Shown here piece after piece: positions 34,513-49,500 of a DNA stretch of 64,000 nt. Made by a program: the position numbers and the translations under genes. Positions within the stretch are counted from its first letter, which is position 1, and each line of letters starts with the position of its first letter. Source of the DNA: Acanthaster planci (lineage: Eukaryota; Echinodermata; Asteroidea; Valvatida; Acanthasteridae); NCBI RefSeq assembly GCF_001949145.1, contig NW_019091528.1, forward strand, positions 388,425-452,424, given 5' to 3'. The notes under the pieces are model-generated. The model saw nothing but the letters and a program-made list of their open reading frames with translations, made no database searches and was not told the DNA's origin.

Positions 34513-37500
34513 GTAAGTTTAACTGTTAAACATACTACATAGGCCTATCCATCATGTCCATGAATTTAGGATTAGGCCCATCCAACAGTTGAAGCTGATA
34601 CTATAGGCCTACCAGAACCACTTAATGTTTGTAAATAGCCTAGTAGTACATTTAAAAAGTGATCTTTTAATCTTCAAGTTCAACGTACCGTAGGCCCCAA
34701 CCATCATCACCAACATTTATCATTAGCATACTGCATACCTAATTTTATCATGTTTCTTGTAAAGAGTTATGCAGAATATGCCGAAAAGCAACTGAAACTG
34801 TTATCAAAAGCTAATAATATTTGGTTGAAATCAAAACTGAATGTGCAAATTGTTCCTTCAGAAAAATATGTTTTGATGACTGAAGTGGATTGATGGGGAA
34901 ACTCATGTTATTTACTAAATCTGTACCAACTGGGTTCATCCTTCAGGCTTCACAAACATTCAACTTTTCCTCTGATCGGTTTTCACTCTCATGTATGCCA
35001 TTAATTTAGAATTGAAAAAAAAACACTGTAGACTGTACACAAACTCTTGTGTGGTTTTGAAAAAAATTGTTTATTTTAGTCTTAATTTCCTAAACAATGC
35101 CTGTCCATTACACAAGCTGAAATTGGAGATACCATCCAATATCAGAAAAATTGCAGAGTACAGGAACATCTCGTTGAAAATGCTTACATGGCGGTTCGAA
35201 ATCATTCCAAACATCAACCTGCTTTAAAAATTCAGACATCCCCATATTTGTTGGCCACCACCTTGACAGTGTGACAGAAGTATGAAGTACATGTACACCG
35301 TACATGTACATGTTGCCCAAACAGTTCAATTCTTCTGTTTAATAAGTGTTGACAGTACAGCGATGAATGAGGTCAGGCTGCTAAGTTTGCTTGACTGTAT
35401 AGGTACAAGTATATGGATAGAAGGGTGTACCAACATTTCTCTGGCTCAGAGACAAGGGTGTCTGTGCCCTGGTCGAGGCAAATGAGCAGGTCAGTTTCCC
35501 TTGTGGTTTCATGCAATATTGTTTTGAAATAAAAGTCTGCATCCTCCTTGAGGGATCCATGACAACCATTTCCCATGTTGGCAGCCTATGGTTTCACTGC
35601 ATGCATTACAGTACTGTATTTGGCATGATTCCTGACCACACAGCACGCCTGGGTTCATGTGACTTCTGGCTAGAACAAAGAGATTGACAAATTGGGAGAC
35701 TGCCAGTTGAATGTAGAGCTTTTGTATACTTGACTAAGTTGACTTGGAGCACAATCCCAGTGTAGAGTCAAGTTTGTTAGTCATCCAGTAACTAAATTCT
35801 CTGAATGTCTAACAACCTCTCAAACATAGACATGTACATGTACATTCACACAGTCTGTACATGTACAATGTTGAATGTATGCACGTACCATTACATGTAT
35901 CTCAAGTAACGAAGGCAGGGAAAAAGCATTGAACCCTAACCATCCTCAATCCTTTAAAATTCTCTGTGCAGGTTTGACAGATTTTGAAAGCTTGAGGCTA
36001 CATGGCAAAATTGCAGTGCTGATTGTGATGGATGCATTGTCTCAAAGTTGAGAGTTACTGGTAGACCTTGTGTTGTTTAAGTTCAGCCATGCATAAATTT
36101 ATGTTTACATTATACTCTTATACACATATTAATGTAGTGTAATCTTCCGTACGGCTCTAGGATACCATTAACCCTGCCTCAACATAATGAGAGGAACTGC
36201 CGGAGGGTTTGGAGTATTGAGGCAGTGGGCACCCCACCACAGAACATATTCAAGAAATATCAGAGGATTTTGGAGGACTGAGGCTGTATCCAATTTTGTC
36301 ATGGTGGTTGTTGGAGGATTTTGAAGGATTGAGGGTGTTTCCTAGCCAAAAGGGCCTGGGCAGTTAGGGATTAAAGTGACCAAAGAGTACTGCCTGTGTT
36401 GCAGAATATTTGCAACCAGTATGAACACCTGAACACCCACATTTGTGTGTAAATGTACATGTCTGTTTATTTGAGTCAGTTGACCTCTGATTGGATGAAT
36501 GATGAACAGACATTGGCAGGTCGGATAACCTGGCAAATCATGCATCAAATGGAAGAAATGTACTCACTACATGTACACTTGTACAGGTAGCATACATGAT
36601 CGTTAGATGTACTGGTATAAGTATCCTTGAAAATACACCTTAACTTATACCCTGTATAAATTAAATGCACACTGTCATGCACTTTATGATGACCTTTGAT
36701 AATCCACATCATTTCATTCATGAACGGGTTCCTGCCATCTCATTGTTGTGGAGATACACCATGATACCACTGTTTAGCCCTCTGACCATCTGTCAAGGAG
36801 TCAAGTGCGAGCTCATTTAGCCAACATTATGCCGTCCACCCAGGGATGTACTGAGGATGATGCCGATTAAGATGGTAGTGGTCTCTGTCGGAGTCTCCTC
36901 CCAACGTCCCGTGGGTTCATTGCCAGGTTTAGCTGACGTGACTCATCCCCTGTACAGCGCACATCATTGATTGTCAAATGAAGGGCGCTAATTTAGGCCA
37001 CCACCTGTGCATGAATTCGCATGTTTGGAGTAACGGCCAGTTAGGGCTGATTACTGTTGTCGTTAAGGCCAGCGTCTTGTCATCAACCTGTACATGTTTT
37101 GTTTGCTGTTTGCACCAAGACAGTTTGTTTGCATTCACATACATGTAGCACAAGCTGTGATTTGGGGAGATTAACTGTTTTGAACCAAGGTGTTCAATGG
37201 TGCCCCTATTTCGCTGGATCCACATTAGCATGTACACATACAAGTAGGCTTAATCATCGCTCCACAAACAATTATTACGGATGAAAATATCACTTCTCTC
37301 TCAGCATCAGAACACATCTTCTGTATGTGTGAGTAGCATGGTCTTTGTACTTCTCGACATTCAACAGAGAATTGCAAGTTCGCAACATGTCTGTTTTATT
37401 GTGATTTTTCATCTTTCAGTATTGTCATGAATGTGGTCTTAATAAGTGACAAGAGAACTGCAGGCTTTTGCTGTTCTAACTTCTAATGACATTTCCATGT

Positions 37501-40500
37501 GTAGAGCCAGCACGTGTTCCTAGCGTACCTACCAGAACACAATGAGAAACATTACAGTAAGCAATTATCATGCAGCACACAGGCTTGATACATAATAGCC
37601 TGTGTACTGAACTGTACCAGGGTACCTTATCCTTGTGGATTGTCAGTAGCCAGGTTAAATTTCAGGACTTTGCTATTGATTTCACAGAATTACTAATGAT
37701 ACATTTTTGACAGATGCATACAAATGCATGTACGTGTACCTATTGTATGGACAGAATTTTCCATTGTTTCATATCTTCATTGTACTCGTCAATATTCCCA
37801 GAATTTGCACAAATACTGGTACCCCCGGTTTTTGTACAGTATTATGTACATGTACATTTGCTCCACGTATGTATAACCCTATGTTTCTAACAACAGTTGT
37901 ACCGGTACATGTATTTTCTAACATGTACATGCACCAACAGTGAAGTACATGTATATGCATGTAATATACATGTACATGTACGTTTAATGATATACATGTA
38001 CACTGTGCTACAGAGGTTTATATTTTATGTAAGTTGCACATTTGAAACATTTACTCGTAAGTTAAATTTCTCCACCCAGGGTTTGCCCAACTAGGGTAAT
38101 TAATTGGTTTTCATATGGTGCTCCATACAAACATGGGATGATGGACTACATGTACATGATGAAAGAAATTATACATGTACATGTACATATGTACAATGTG
38201 GACACAGGCATTGTAATCCCCTTTGTGTGGGGTCAGTTTTTACAAGAATGTAGAGTTAACTGTCACAGCCAAGTCCAAGCTATTTTGCGGAGCACTTGTA
38301 AGCATCTATGGGACATCACAAAATTAAAAGCTTCGGTGTACATATGCATGTATGTACATGTACATGAAGGCCAGCTTTTATCGGGGATGTGAGAATTCAG
38401 CTTTTCATCTGGTTTCAGATTTTTGTCTGTTACCTTAAGAATGTTCACTTTTTTGCACACAGGTCTACTTTGTATAAAATTATAATATGGGAACTTTTAA
38501 GTTTGAGTTTTTGCCAGCTGTTTTCAGCTTTCGGTGTGTGGCAACTCACACCCTTTTTTTATTGCCTACATTTTAAATGGGGTTTTTCAGATAAACACAG
38601 GTTTAAATGCAATGAAACTTTGTTTGTTAATTTATGATAATTTATGCACGAAGGTACCATAACACAGGTCCAGTGGTCCCCTACAAGTACATGTGCAGTA
38701 TCAGAACAGCAAGGTATTTTGTAACTTTGAGGAAGATTTTAATGGTCCAGACGATACAGTTCATTTTGTGCAGTTCTTGCAAAATATTCCTTTGTGTTCC
38801 ATTGAACCATATTGAAATTTTTGTTGTGCTCTTTTAAGGACACTTTGGTACTGTTTGATTGTATGCTAATGCAAATTCTCTAAGATAGTAGTATTTGATG
38901 TACTGTTTGATTTTATGCTAATGCAAATTCTCTATAGTTGTATTTGATGTACTGTTTGATTTTATGCTCATGCAAATTCCCTATAGTAGTATTTGATGTA
39001 CTGTTTGATTTTATGCTAATGCAAATTCTTTATAGCAGTATTTGTGAGAAAAGATGTATTCATTCAAGGAAATTGTCAATGCAACAGCTACATGTATTTT
39101 TACACTAAAATTTGCTTGAATTTTGGAATTTTTTTTTTCTTTTCAGTTCTTGACAATAGGTCAGTGAGCAAGGTTTCCTCACAAATAACACCTGTCCATA
39201 CATTGTCTTCAGCATCATAGCATACGCGTGCATGTATTTTGGTGCACGGTTTGATTGGAAAACCTCCAACATGAGTTTGCGTCTTACGGGAATGCTGCCT
39301 TAGCAACAACACCTAGTAAATGTTTAATGTTTAAAAAGTGTAGGCCTACTACATGTAATTTACGTAATGAGAGTGACCCAGAAAGAGAGGTCAGATACAT
39401 GTACACCTGTCATTTTAAAAAGTTGCGGTAGGAAGAGCAGAAAGTCGTGCAAACATTGACATTAGACACGCACGTGGGCCGTGTAATGTTGTGATGTACC
39501 GTACTGTCCTAAAACACAAGGAGCTTGGCCTTGCCCGTTACATGTTCTGCATAGTACCCGTACATGACCAATATGGTTCTCAAATCAATTTTCACTCGCC
39601 TTGTTCACATGATGAATGTTCAGTATATTACTACAGTAAGGGTACCAGTATATGTGGTATACATGTACATGTACATAATAAAAATTAAGTGCACCATGCG
39701 TTTTCTGGCACATAGGCCTACAGGTACATGTAGGCCTACATGTACACACCATCTTAAACAGGTACACATGCACCAGCAATGACAGACTAATCATTACACT
39801 CCCCGCAGATACAGAGCTGAACTTGTAATTCCAGCACCCCTGCAGCGTGCAAAATGTCATATGCAATGGCTCAAGCTTATCGCCTTGAGACTTGCAGGGA
39901 GTTCCATGGAGCCTGATGCATGTTGTGAGACACCACGGAGGTACTGGTACTGCAGCCTCACACTCGTAGACTCACCCCAATGGCATCTCGCACGGATATT
40001 CCGGCTATTTTGGGTAGGAATGTCTTTGTAGAGGGCTGTGTGAGCCCGGGAACTGATGATAAGACTTGGGGTCACCATCATAAGAGGAAATTGCCCCAGG
40101 GGACTGTGTTGAAATTAATAATCCTTGCCAGTGATGCTAAAAACAGATGGATGTGTACATGTACAACAGTGCATGTGTGTCTGTTTGGATACTTTCAAGA
40201 GGAGATTGTAGGGCTGATAATGAAACCACAAACATGACAAAAGGGAGAATCTCATTTTGCAACTGGGAAATTATCCATGTAGACAAGGAAAATACAGCAG
40301 GAAAATTTGATGTAAAAAACATGTTCCTTTTTGTCTGGCCATAAATCTGCAGACACTTACAGTTTATTTGTACTGTGTACTAATTTCATGTAGATTACCA
40401 CATGTACATGTACATTATACATTAACAAATGTTTGACAAACGTGTACATACAGTACATGTATGTATCATATATGTACAATGTACACGAACATGTCCCGGT

Positions 40501-43500
40501 ACATGTACACAAACATGTCCCTGCACATGTACAGACATGTGTGTACCTGTAGGCTGTATTATCATCCCTAATTCTGGTTCATCTTTAAAAAAGGATAATT
40601 CCGAGTCGTCACTTACATGTACATGTAGGTGCACATGATACATGTATGGCAGGTTCCTCAAAATACGGACCACTAGATAGTGTTCCACTTTGGGGGTTCG
40701 TTTTTCCTGAAGTGAACAGCACTGAATTAATTGCCAATATTTGATGTAATGAGGGAAGTCATGGCTGATATCTGGAACAATGATGACCGTGTCAACCTTT
40801 CAACTTAATTGGAGTTAATTAAAGTCTCGAACATTAGCAATTTTGAGGAACACGAACTCCCAGTTAAAATCCGAGCAAACAGAATTGACTGAGGAGTGAT
40901 AATCCCGAGGTTATTTTACACAGATTTATATGTGGTGAAAGGTGATAATATTTACACATATTGAAACCATAATCACGAAATTAAAAAGTACCTCTCACAA
41001 TTAATCGGGTCCCGAAGTCGGCAGTCGGGAATGTCATTCGATTCTGTCTTTAGTGTCAAAAAAATTGACTGCAAAAAAAGTGAGTAAAATCCATATATCA
41101 ATGAACAACACAAGCTTTCAAAAAAGAGTGCAAAAAGGCACTGCCAAACCATCATACTTTACGACTGGACCAATCACATTTTCTTCAAGTATGTCCCTGA
41201 AAACCGCAGTCCAAAATACCAATCATGGCGATTTTGCAGCTTCCATCAATCTCTCGCGGTGACGTTAGAGAAACATTTCGGCTGCATCCGAGTCTCTTGT
41301 CTAGAGCTAAGTCTAGGTCTTCACTCAATTGGAAATGCGTGGAGACGCATAGACAATAGACCTAGCCGTAGCTCTGGAAGCCCGTTTCGGACACGGCCTT
41401 AGCTGCATCGTGGCCTGTTTGACCTATGACATCTACCCAGATAGTACGCCCTCTTTTTTATTCCATATTCATGAGCCCCTCCACGGAATGGCGATGCGCC
41501 GCAATTTTTCTCTTCAGATTTTCTCAAAAGAAAATCTGTCATTCTGAATAATGTTCACAAAAAAATGACGTTCGAGACATAAAGTACGATTCATGATGAA
41601 AATCTAATACTAGAGTTGTTAATTTTAATTTTATTTTCAGCAGAGTTATCTCCAAAATAACCGGCAAAATGAAAATCAGGCATGGAATTTTCAAGCACTA
41701 CATGTGACAGCATTTTAGGCATTCTCGAACATCGTGCAGTCTCTGTCAAAATTCTCGAACGTCATCAAAATTCTGTCAAATATGATGTTCGCAACAAACG
41801 TATTGTTCTCATTATAAATTTTTGATGTAGCAAAACTTTCAGATAATTTTTTGTGGTCGAAAGATACAAGACCTGGCAAATATGTTGGTATAGTGAGATT
41901 GATTATAAACAGTACGAGAATGAAGAGAGCCAAACTTTTCTCATCATTTTCCATCAACTTTGTGCTCTTTTTTTCGTGGCTTATATTTTTGTAAAGTTAT
42001 TTCTCAAGTGCTTTAAAATACATCAGTTGAAAAATATACTGATTTCTCCTTCTTGTTGAGAGAAGTTTTGAAATCAAGTCCTCTGTTGTAAACACTTTGA
42101 CGTAAAACTATGAATTCAACTCCATTTGATTTGCACTGGTAGCCAACCAAATGTCCACCATAAGTACATATTATGCCTAATTATCCCCATATAATAGTTT
42201 TTATAAATCTGAAGGTGCTAATTTGTATTTTACATGATCAAAGTCACCCTTTTAGAAGTTTTGAAAAATGACATCTGGAGTTGCATTTTGGTCCATTTTA
42301 TGAAGAACATGCCATATACATGCACGCATACGTACATGTATGTGTGAATGATTTTGCTGCAGCTTGAATTTACATGTACAGTGTACATGTACGCACAATT
42401 CTGTTGGAAGTGGCTGCAGTCAGGACAGTAGTACATTAACATGTGTAATGTCAAGTTGAAGCCAAGTACGTGTACATGTACATTCGGATATAGCCCATGG
42501 GGTGACGAATTAGCCGTGGTTACAATGTACACACAAATTCACCAGATATTTCTGACTAGTTGTGCGGTTCTGTTTGTTTGATACAGGTATCAAGGCTAAA
42601 TAGCCACAGTAATCAGAGGTTGGTGTTGTAATCGAACCTTGGATAAACATCACGAATCTCTTTCTAATTGAATGCCATCCCTAAACTAATCAGACTAAAA
42701 GCAGCCAGTGTAATTGTATGCACAGTGTCAGTTGATGAGACAATACATGTACATGTACATGTACATGTACCTGTGGGTGCCAGCAGATTGGGCACATTAG
42801 GAGACAGGCAATGCATTAGGCATACGTGTAGATTTACGTGTACATTTGGACAAGATTCACCCGTGGATTGTTCCCAGTTACCACTACCTGATATTAAGGG
42901 CCCGTCATCTTGCTATCTCTCCCATTCCCCCATCCTGTCCCCCAACAGCTTTAGAGCAAAAGATTGTCACCTTTGAGGAGCAGATGTGAGGGAAAAAGCA
43001 CAGGGGGAAATACAGTACATGTTTTGTGTGCTGATGTCTTTGGTCATGGTCTTTTTTAAAAGAAAAATGTGACAGGTTGGCTTCTTTTTCAGCTGTGACA
43101 GAAACTGACCTGTCTGTTATTAAAAACCTCAGTGTAACGGAGTGTGAACCTTTTGACAGATTTCTCTCATTTCTTCCTTTTCAGTTGCCCTTGTTTCAGC
43201 TGGCAATCATGCTCCACATACTGTATGCAACAGGGATTTTATTAAAAGATGTCAGCTGGCTGTTACCATGGCCACAAGATCAATGTTTCTCAGGAGATTT
43301 TAGGGTTTAGTGACAAAGCACTGTGTATATTTTTTCCTTTCAGTGTGGAAGTGGAATTGCTTTCTTATAAGAAAGCAATAAATATACATGTACATGCACA
43401 TGTTTCTGTTACATGTACTTGTTTTTGTTACGTGTACATGTACACGCCGTACATCCTTCTATGGGTACATGCACATGTTTCTGTCACATGTACATGTTTT

Positions 43501-46500
43501 TGTTTCATGCACATGTACATATATGTACATACATGTACATGTACATGCTTCTGTGGGTACATGTGTATGTTTCTGTTACATTTTCACGTTTCTGTTTGCA
43601 CCCACATGTTGGTACTCTCCGTATTGTTGATTTCTTTACACTATACATGTATGTTCATTTATGAAATTGCATTAGTTACATGTATGTTGGGTTTCACCTA
43701 CATGTACATGTATGTACCCATATAAAAAATGTACATGTACATGTATGTATGAATAGAAATAAAACAAACACGTACACAACAAATTTGTTTCATACGGATT
43801 GACTTGTTTTAGTGGATCAAAAAAAGAGGACTGCAAATTGATTTCCTCAAAAAAATACTGAAAGATATACCGGTACATGTGAAATGTGTACACGTGCACA
43901 TGCATAGCGTGCATTTTTGTCTGCATTGTTTAGTTTTGAGAGTTAATGTGTGTAAGTCTCTTGAGAACAAGTTACAAGTTTGGACTTCAGAAAAAGTTTC
44001 TTTTGTAACCTGTCTTAACCTTTCAGCTGTATGCGGAAGTGCTTGTACATTTGTACCCCTGGTGCATGTGCGTACATCAACAGTAGGAGTCAAGATCCTG
44101 GTTGAGTGTTACATTACACCGGCAAAGGAATAATTACGTAGTGAAACATTTCCTGGAACCAGTGAATTGAGGTGCTGGGCAAGCTGATGAGACCAGAGAG
44201 ACAAATGAATGGCAGGTTGGAGTATTCACACCATTAGGGTGGATTGTCCTCTTCGGGCAGGCATACCATAGATTGTAACTGTCATGATCACACCTGTTGG
44301 TTGAACTGTACATCATCATTGGTTGGGTACTTGAACTTTGTATGTCTTTGCAGCAGGTGTGCTTGTAGTCAAACCTCCTTACATTTTGTACATTCCAACG
44401 CCTGTGAGCTAAATCTTTGGCTTGTATTTTGGACGTTAAAATGTAAAAATGATCAGATTTCATCTTGTTTGATATCACATACCCGGTACATGTACGGTAC
44501 ATGTACATGGTCACGTACACATATCTAATTCAAAAGAGTATTATGATATCAATGGCACCTGTGTGCATAAAATAACACACATGGACTAGCTGTATTGTAT
44601 GCATTGCCAGAACTCCACAGGCTATTTAATTCATGTGAACTTACATTGTGTACTCATCTGACTGTGTTTTATGTTATATTTATGTGTAGCTGTACATGTG
44701 CAGTGTGTTCAACCATAGAGCTACTGTACATGTACAACCTCCGGGTACCTTTCCTGCATTTACATGTTTACATGTCTTATTAATTTAATAACAAAACCAC
44801 GAAACTCCACCAGGCAACCGTTTATGTGGCCACAGTTTTGAACCTTTTGGTTTGAATGATATGCCTTTATAATGTAAACTGAGTAGTGCATTGCACACAA
44901 CTTAAGTTTTCTGTCTGTTGGTACATGTAAATGTTCATTGTGAAGTCTGTCACTCACTTCCTGAAGGCAGATATCCACTCAGAAAGGGTGCATTTTTTAT
45001 GTCTTCGTCTGTTCCATGGGACTCGCTCATCAACATTCAGCTTCCTGTTATTCCGGTATGGTTCGGCCAAGGGAGCTGCATGGGTTGAAATGTATGGTAG
45101 AGTCGTAAATTGGCTGTAAAAATGTGAGCCCCGGCAAAGAAAGATACAGGTAAACAGTATATGTACATGGGTCTTCAGCAATCCAAACACTTCTAGTATG
45201 GTATACTCGTAGCCTTCCAATAAATACCTGTACACTTGCAAACCCTCCGTGGTGGACCTGGCTGAGTTTATTTACAGAAATTCCTAGGATTGTTTTGAAC
45301 GGGATGAGAGATTGTTTGTGGTGATGATAGCTCTGCTTGACTATAGTGAAAGTATCAAGTTTTCTTGTCAAAACAGAATCACTACATCATGCACTATATA
45401 ATGCATATGTACGTGTATAAATTCCCTTATAAGATTTATACATGTAAATGGAGCTGCCGGAATATATACATGTAAAATGGTGGTCCAGAAACTTGTTTTT
45501 TTATTTGGTTTGATTTTTTTTCCTCATTTAATTTTCATGTTTTGTTTTGGTTTTTTTCTTTCAGTACCTGTTTTTATTGATAAAATGCGTAGACAACCCA
45601 GAGTGCTACCCACCTTAATCTCGGATGCATTTTGAATAAATGTTCTGCTTCTTGGGGAAGGGGAGGGGGCAGATTTCACCAAAATCTTGTACATCATGCC
45701 ATTATACAATGTCATAATTTCTACAGGTACATGTGCATGCCTGTCAGAATAATTCCATAAAAATTATTTTAAATTATGCATGCATAGAATTCAGGAATTC
45801 AGAATGGCAGCACTTTATGAATTTTAGTCACCCTCAATTTCTTGTTTCTCATTTATTACATCATCACGTAAAAAATCCCATGAAAATTGGTTTAATTAAT
45901 TCAGCCCTAAATACTGGTAGATGCATGTACACATAGTCTTTACAAACGATGACAAACGCCACCTTAGTCTTCAATTATCTTTTGGAATATGTTACCTAGG
46001 AAATCAGTTTGTCTCATTTTGTGCTTGGGAAAATGTGTACGTACATGTACATGTACACGTACGTGCATACAGACTGCCCTGTGTGCTGCATTACAACCGT
46101 GGACAAAAACCTGTGTCCATGTTCTATTTTTGGGAGCATTGAATGATGTCATACTTCCTTGTGGGCATATATGTACATGTGTGCCTTGATTTAGGAATGC
46201 ATCAAGCAGGCATAGAAAACCCTGAGCAGGACTGCCTGTATAAATGTCCTGCCTTTGTTGTGAAAAGTGCACCCAGCACGTGGGTTTTGGTTGTGTGACG
46301 CTAAAAGCCCATGAGTAGATGTTGGGCCAGGAGACATTGTATTCAAGTGCAGGGCGTAGATACACCCCAAACTGTCACAGTTAATAGCATAAAGCTTTTA
46401 GATTCTATTTGATATTCTTGTCAGAAAGGTTTTGTTCACATTAGGCGTACATATAATGCTGAATGGGTCCCAGCTCGGCAGAATGAAACAACTAAACATT

Positions 46501-49500
46501 GGAGAATGAGATTCAAAGTTTTTCATGGTGAAGGTGGCGGATAAAGGTGCATAGTATGTACAGGTAAAAGGTTTGCTCTAACACCATGTAAAATCCTGGC
46601 AAACCTACATCTACGCTTACATACGTTTACTGGCTTTTATCAAGGTTGGCTTAAATCAAGTAATTTTTACTTCATCTTTGATTTAAATCAACAATTTTTG
46701 TCAGTAGTGGCAAAACTTTCATTTTTTCCCAGATGATTCACAGATTTTTTCCAGATTTCACACATTTTAAATGGCAAATTATACACTTTACTGAGCCTTT
46801 AGTACATACTAAAGACTCCTCTCTTCAGTGAGGTATTTAATTAATTTCATTGTACGAGCGACTTGAGCACCTTGGTGGATCTGTGTACTCTATAAATTGT
46901 CATTATTATTATTGTTACTGTACGTGTACGCACATGGATATCAAGTAATCTGGGTCGGCAGGGTTTTTCCCATGTAGCTCAAGTCACTGAAGTTGTTTTA
47001 ATTCAGAACAACTTTTTGGATTCAACGAATGATTTATAATCATTATGTAAAATGACAATCTAAGGTCTTCAACTGTCAATTAAACCTGGTAAAGTACGGT
47101 AGCAGTAAACAATGTACATGTACATGTAGTCATAAAATTACAGTGTATACGGTGTTGTTGCCAACCAGGGAAGACCAGTGAGTGAAAAAATGACGTGACA
47201 TGTACACTGTACATGTAGTCATAAAATTACAGTGTATACGGTGTTGTTGCCAACCAGGGAAGACCAGTGAGTGAAAAAATGACGTGACATGTACATGTAG
47301 TCATAAAATTACAGTGTATACGGTGTTGTTGCCAACCAGGGAAGACCAGTGAGTGAAAAAATGACGTGAACCACTGGTCCTTCCTTCTTATGGTGCATGT
47401 TGTTTTCTGGTTGAAAAACAACAAAATCCTGTGAACTACATGTCTATCATGCTTTGACAAAACTTGGAGCCTTGTTGAAAACCTTGATTCTACTACCCTT
47501 GGTAGGTGTACATACAGGTACATGCTTAGTACATGTGTACTTGGACAGGTACACACTTGGACAGGTACATACATGTACTTGGACAGGTACATACATGTAC
47601 ATGTACTTGGACAGGTACATACATGTACATGTACTTGGACAGGTACATACTTGGACAGGTACATACATGTACATGTACTTGGACAGGTACATGTACATGT
47701 ACGTCCACACGTACAGTGCAATGTACATATAGCGGTGTGTACCGGTACCTGGGCTCAGTCTGTTTATAAAAGTTAAAGGTGGTAACATTTATTGCTTATG
47801 TGATTTAATCAAGTAATTTAATTTAAATCCTTAAATTTAACTCATAATATGATTCTATAGCTAGAGGAGTGCTGTAAATAAATAATGAAAATTACTCATA
47901 CAGATATATACATTTGCTTAGTTTTAATTATGCTGAATTACAGATAATTATACTGAATTGTAGCAGTCCATTTGTGGGATATTGTGTGGAAAAATACTTA
48001 ATACAGTTACTGTACAGTAGGTTGTGTACTTCTCGTACATACATGTCCATATGCAAGATAGACAAAGAGTACGGGCCCACTTACACCTGAAGGATTCATG
48101 TACATGTGTATGTATGTACTGTACATGGACATGGATGCAGAGCTTACTGCCATTAAAACTTCAAATTCAGTTAGCAAAACATGTGTACATGTACATGCAA
48201 TATAGGTTTCTCGTGATCAGATTGCCTGAAAACTTTTCACTCACAAGACACCCTTAATTGGGGAGCGCAAGGATTCAATGTGTAAGTGGTGTGCCCAAGA
48301 AATCACATTTACATTAATGCATTTGGTAAAAAGTTCATTGCACCTTCTCAGGCTGTACAGTACATGTACTGTACTGGTACCGTGTAAGTCATGTGCATTT
48401 TAAGACTTATATGTCCTTGCACTTTCTCCTCATCCAAGTTATGGGAGCATGAAGGACGAAATTCTCAATTTCTGTTCTGATGTGGGCCATGCCTCGCAGC
48501 GGCCAGAGTCTGGTAGAAAATAGAGAAAGCTCTAGCCTTGGATGTTGCTGTCATTGCTCTGTCATCGTATGTGACCGTACTGAGAGGAGACAGACACAGG
48601 ATGTGATTGAAATGCCGCTGGCTATAGATTAGACTAGCGATGTACAAGGAAATGCTCGGCCTACAATTTCTAGTGTTGATGTTGTCAGTGATTACTATGA
48701 GGTGTGCAGGTGTACGGTGAATGCCGGACTTCCACCGTGCCTCCATCTATACTTTAATTTGTGAGTGTGGTAATTATACCATAAAAGATCTTTTAACAAG
48801 GAAATACATGTACATTTAAATTAATGCACTGTACATGTACGTACAAGTGTGGTACAGAATACTTCTTTGTTTTGATTGGAAACATTGTCCAAAAGGAATT
48901 ATATTATTCATAATATTGAGGAAAGGAAATGAAAAGGCTCATCCTGTGCCCAGGTCTTCAATTAGGCAAGGGTGTATGGTTTCATTTTGAAGTTTTCATT
49001 TTTTTTCAGGTACATGTAGATGTACATGTATAGCTGGGCCACCTGGCCAGCTCATGTACAAGTTTTTGACAAAGAGGAGAAAGGCTGGTTGGAAGGGCTA
49101 CACCGCATGCCCAGCGTACACTCAAAGACTCTATAAATTGGTCGTGCACGCTCAGTGCAAACCGTACCATGAGAAACTCATGTGAACCTTAGCATGCACA
49201 CTTTGGGCTCCCACCAAAGGACCGTCATTGCCATGTACATGAACAAACATGCCACCTCTCTTGTTCCTGCTCAGAGCAGATATGGTAACAGTGAACATGT
49301 ACAGTATTAACCACTTCCTGCCGGGGACTCCGGAATCGGAGATGTGTGCTTTATATGCGTGGCCTGGGTCTCCGAACTCGGACAAAGGAAACAGGGCCCT
49401 TTAACAAAAGACTGTACTCCGAGTAAAAGACCAGGCTGCTGGGCATTATCAACATTTTTCACTCTCAAAAGTGGTGATAATCCAGCCTTGTTTTGAAACC

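Noticed and set aside
43249-43725. A 158-codon frame with hydrophobic, Cys-rich C-terminal half
   Set aside because: Most of it is in-frame translation of TACATG runs and no homologous domain is seen.
47113-47369. CRISPR-like spaced repeats
   Set aside because: Eukaryotic context, long units in direct contact with each other and no spacers; an ordinary tandem repeat.
47227-47788. Overlapping open frames on both strands rich in Cys/Thr/Tyr/Val/His
   Set aside because: They are translations of the TACATG-containing minisatellite and of the 82/89-bp repeat, lie inside intron 1 and lack any domain.
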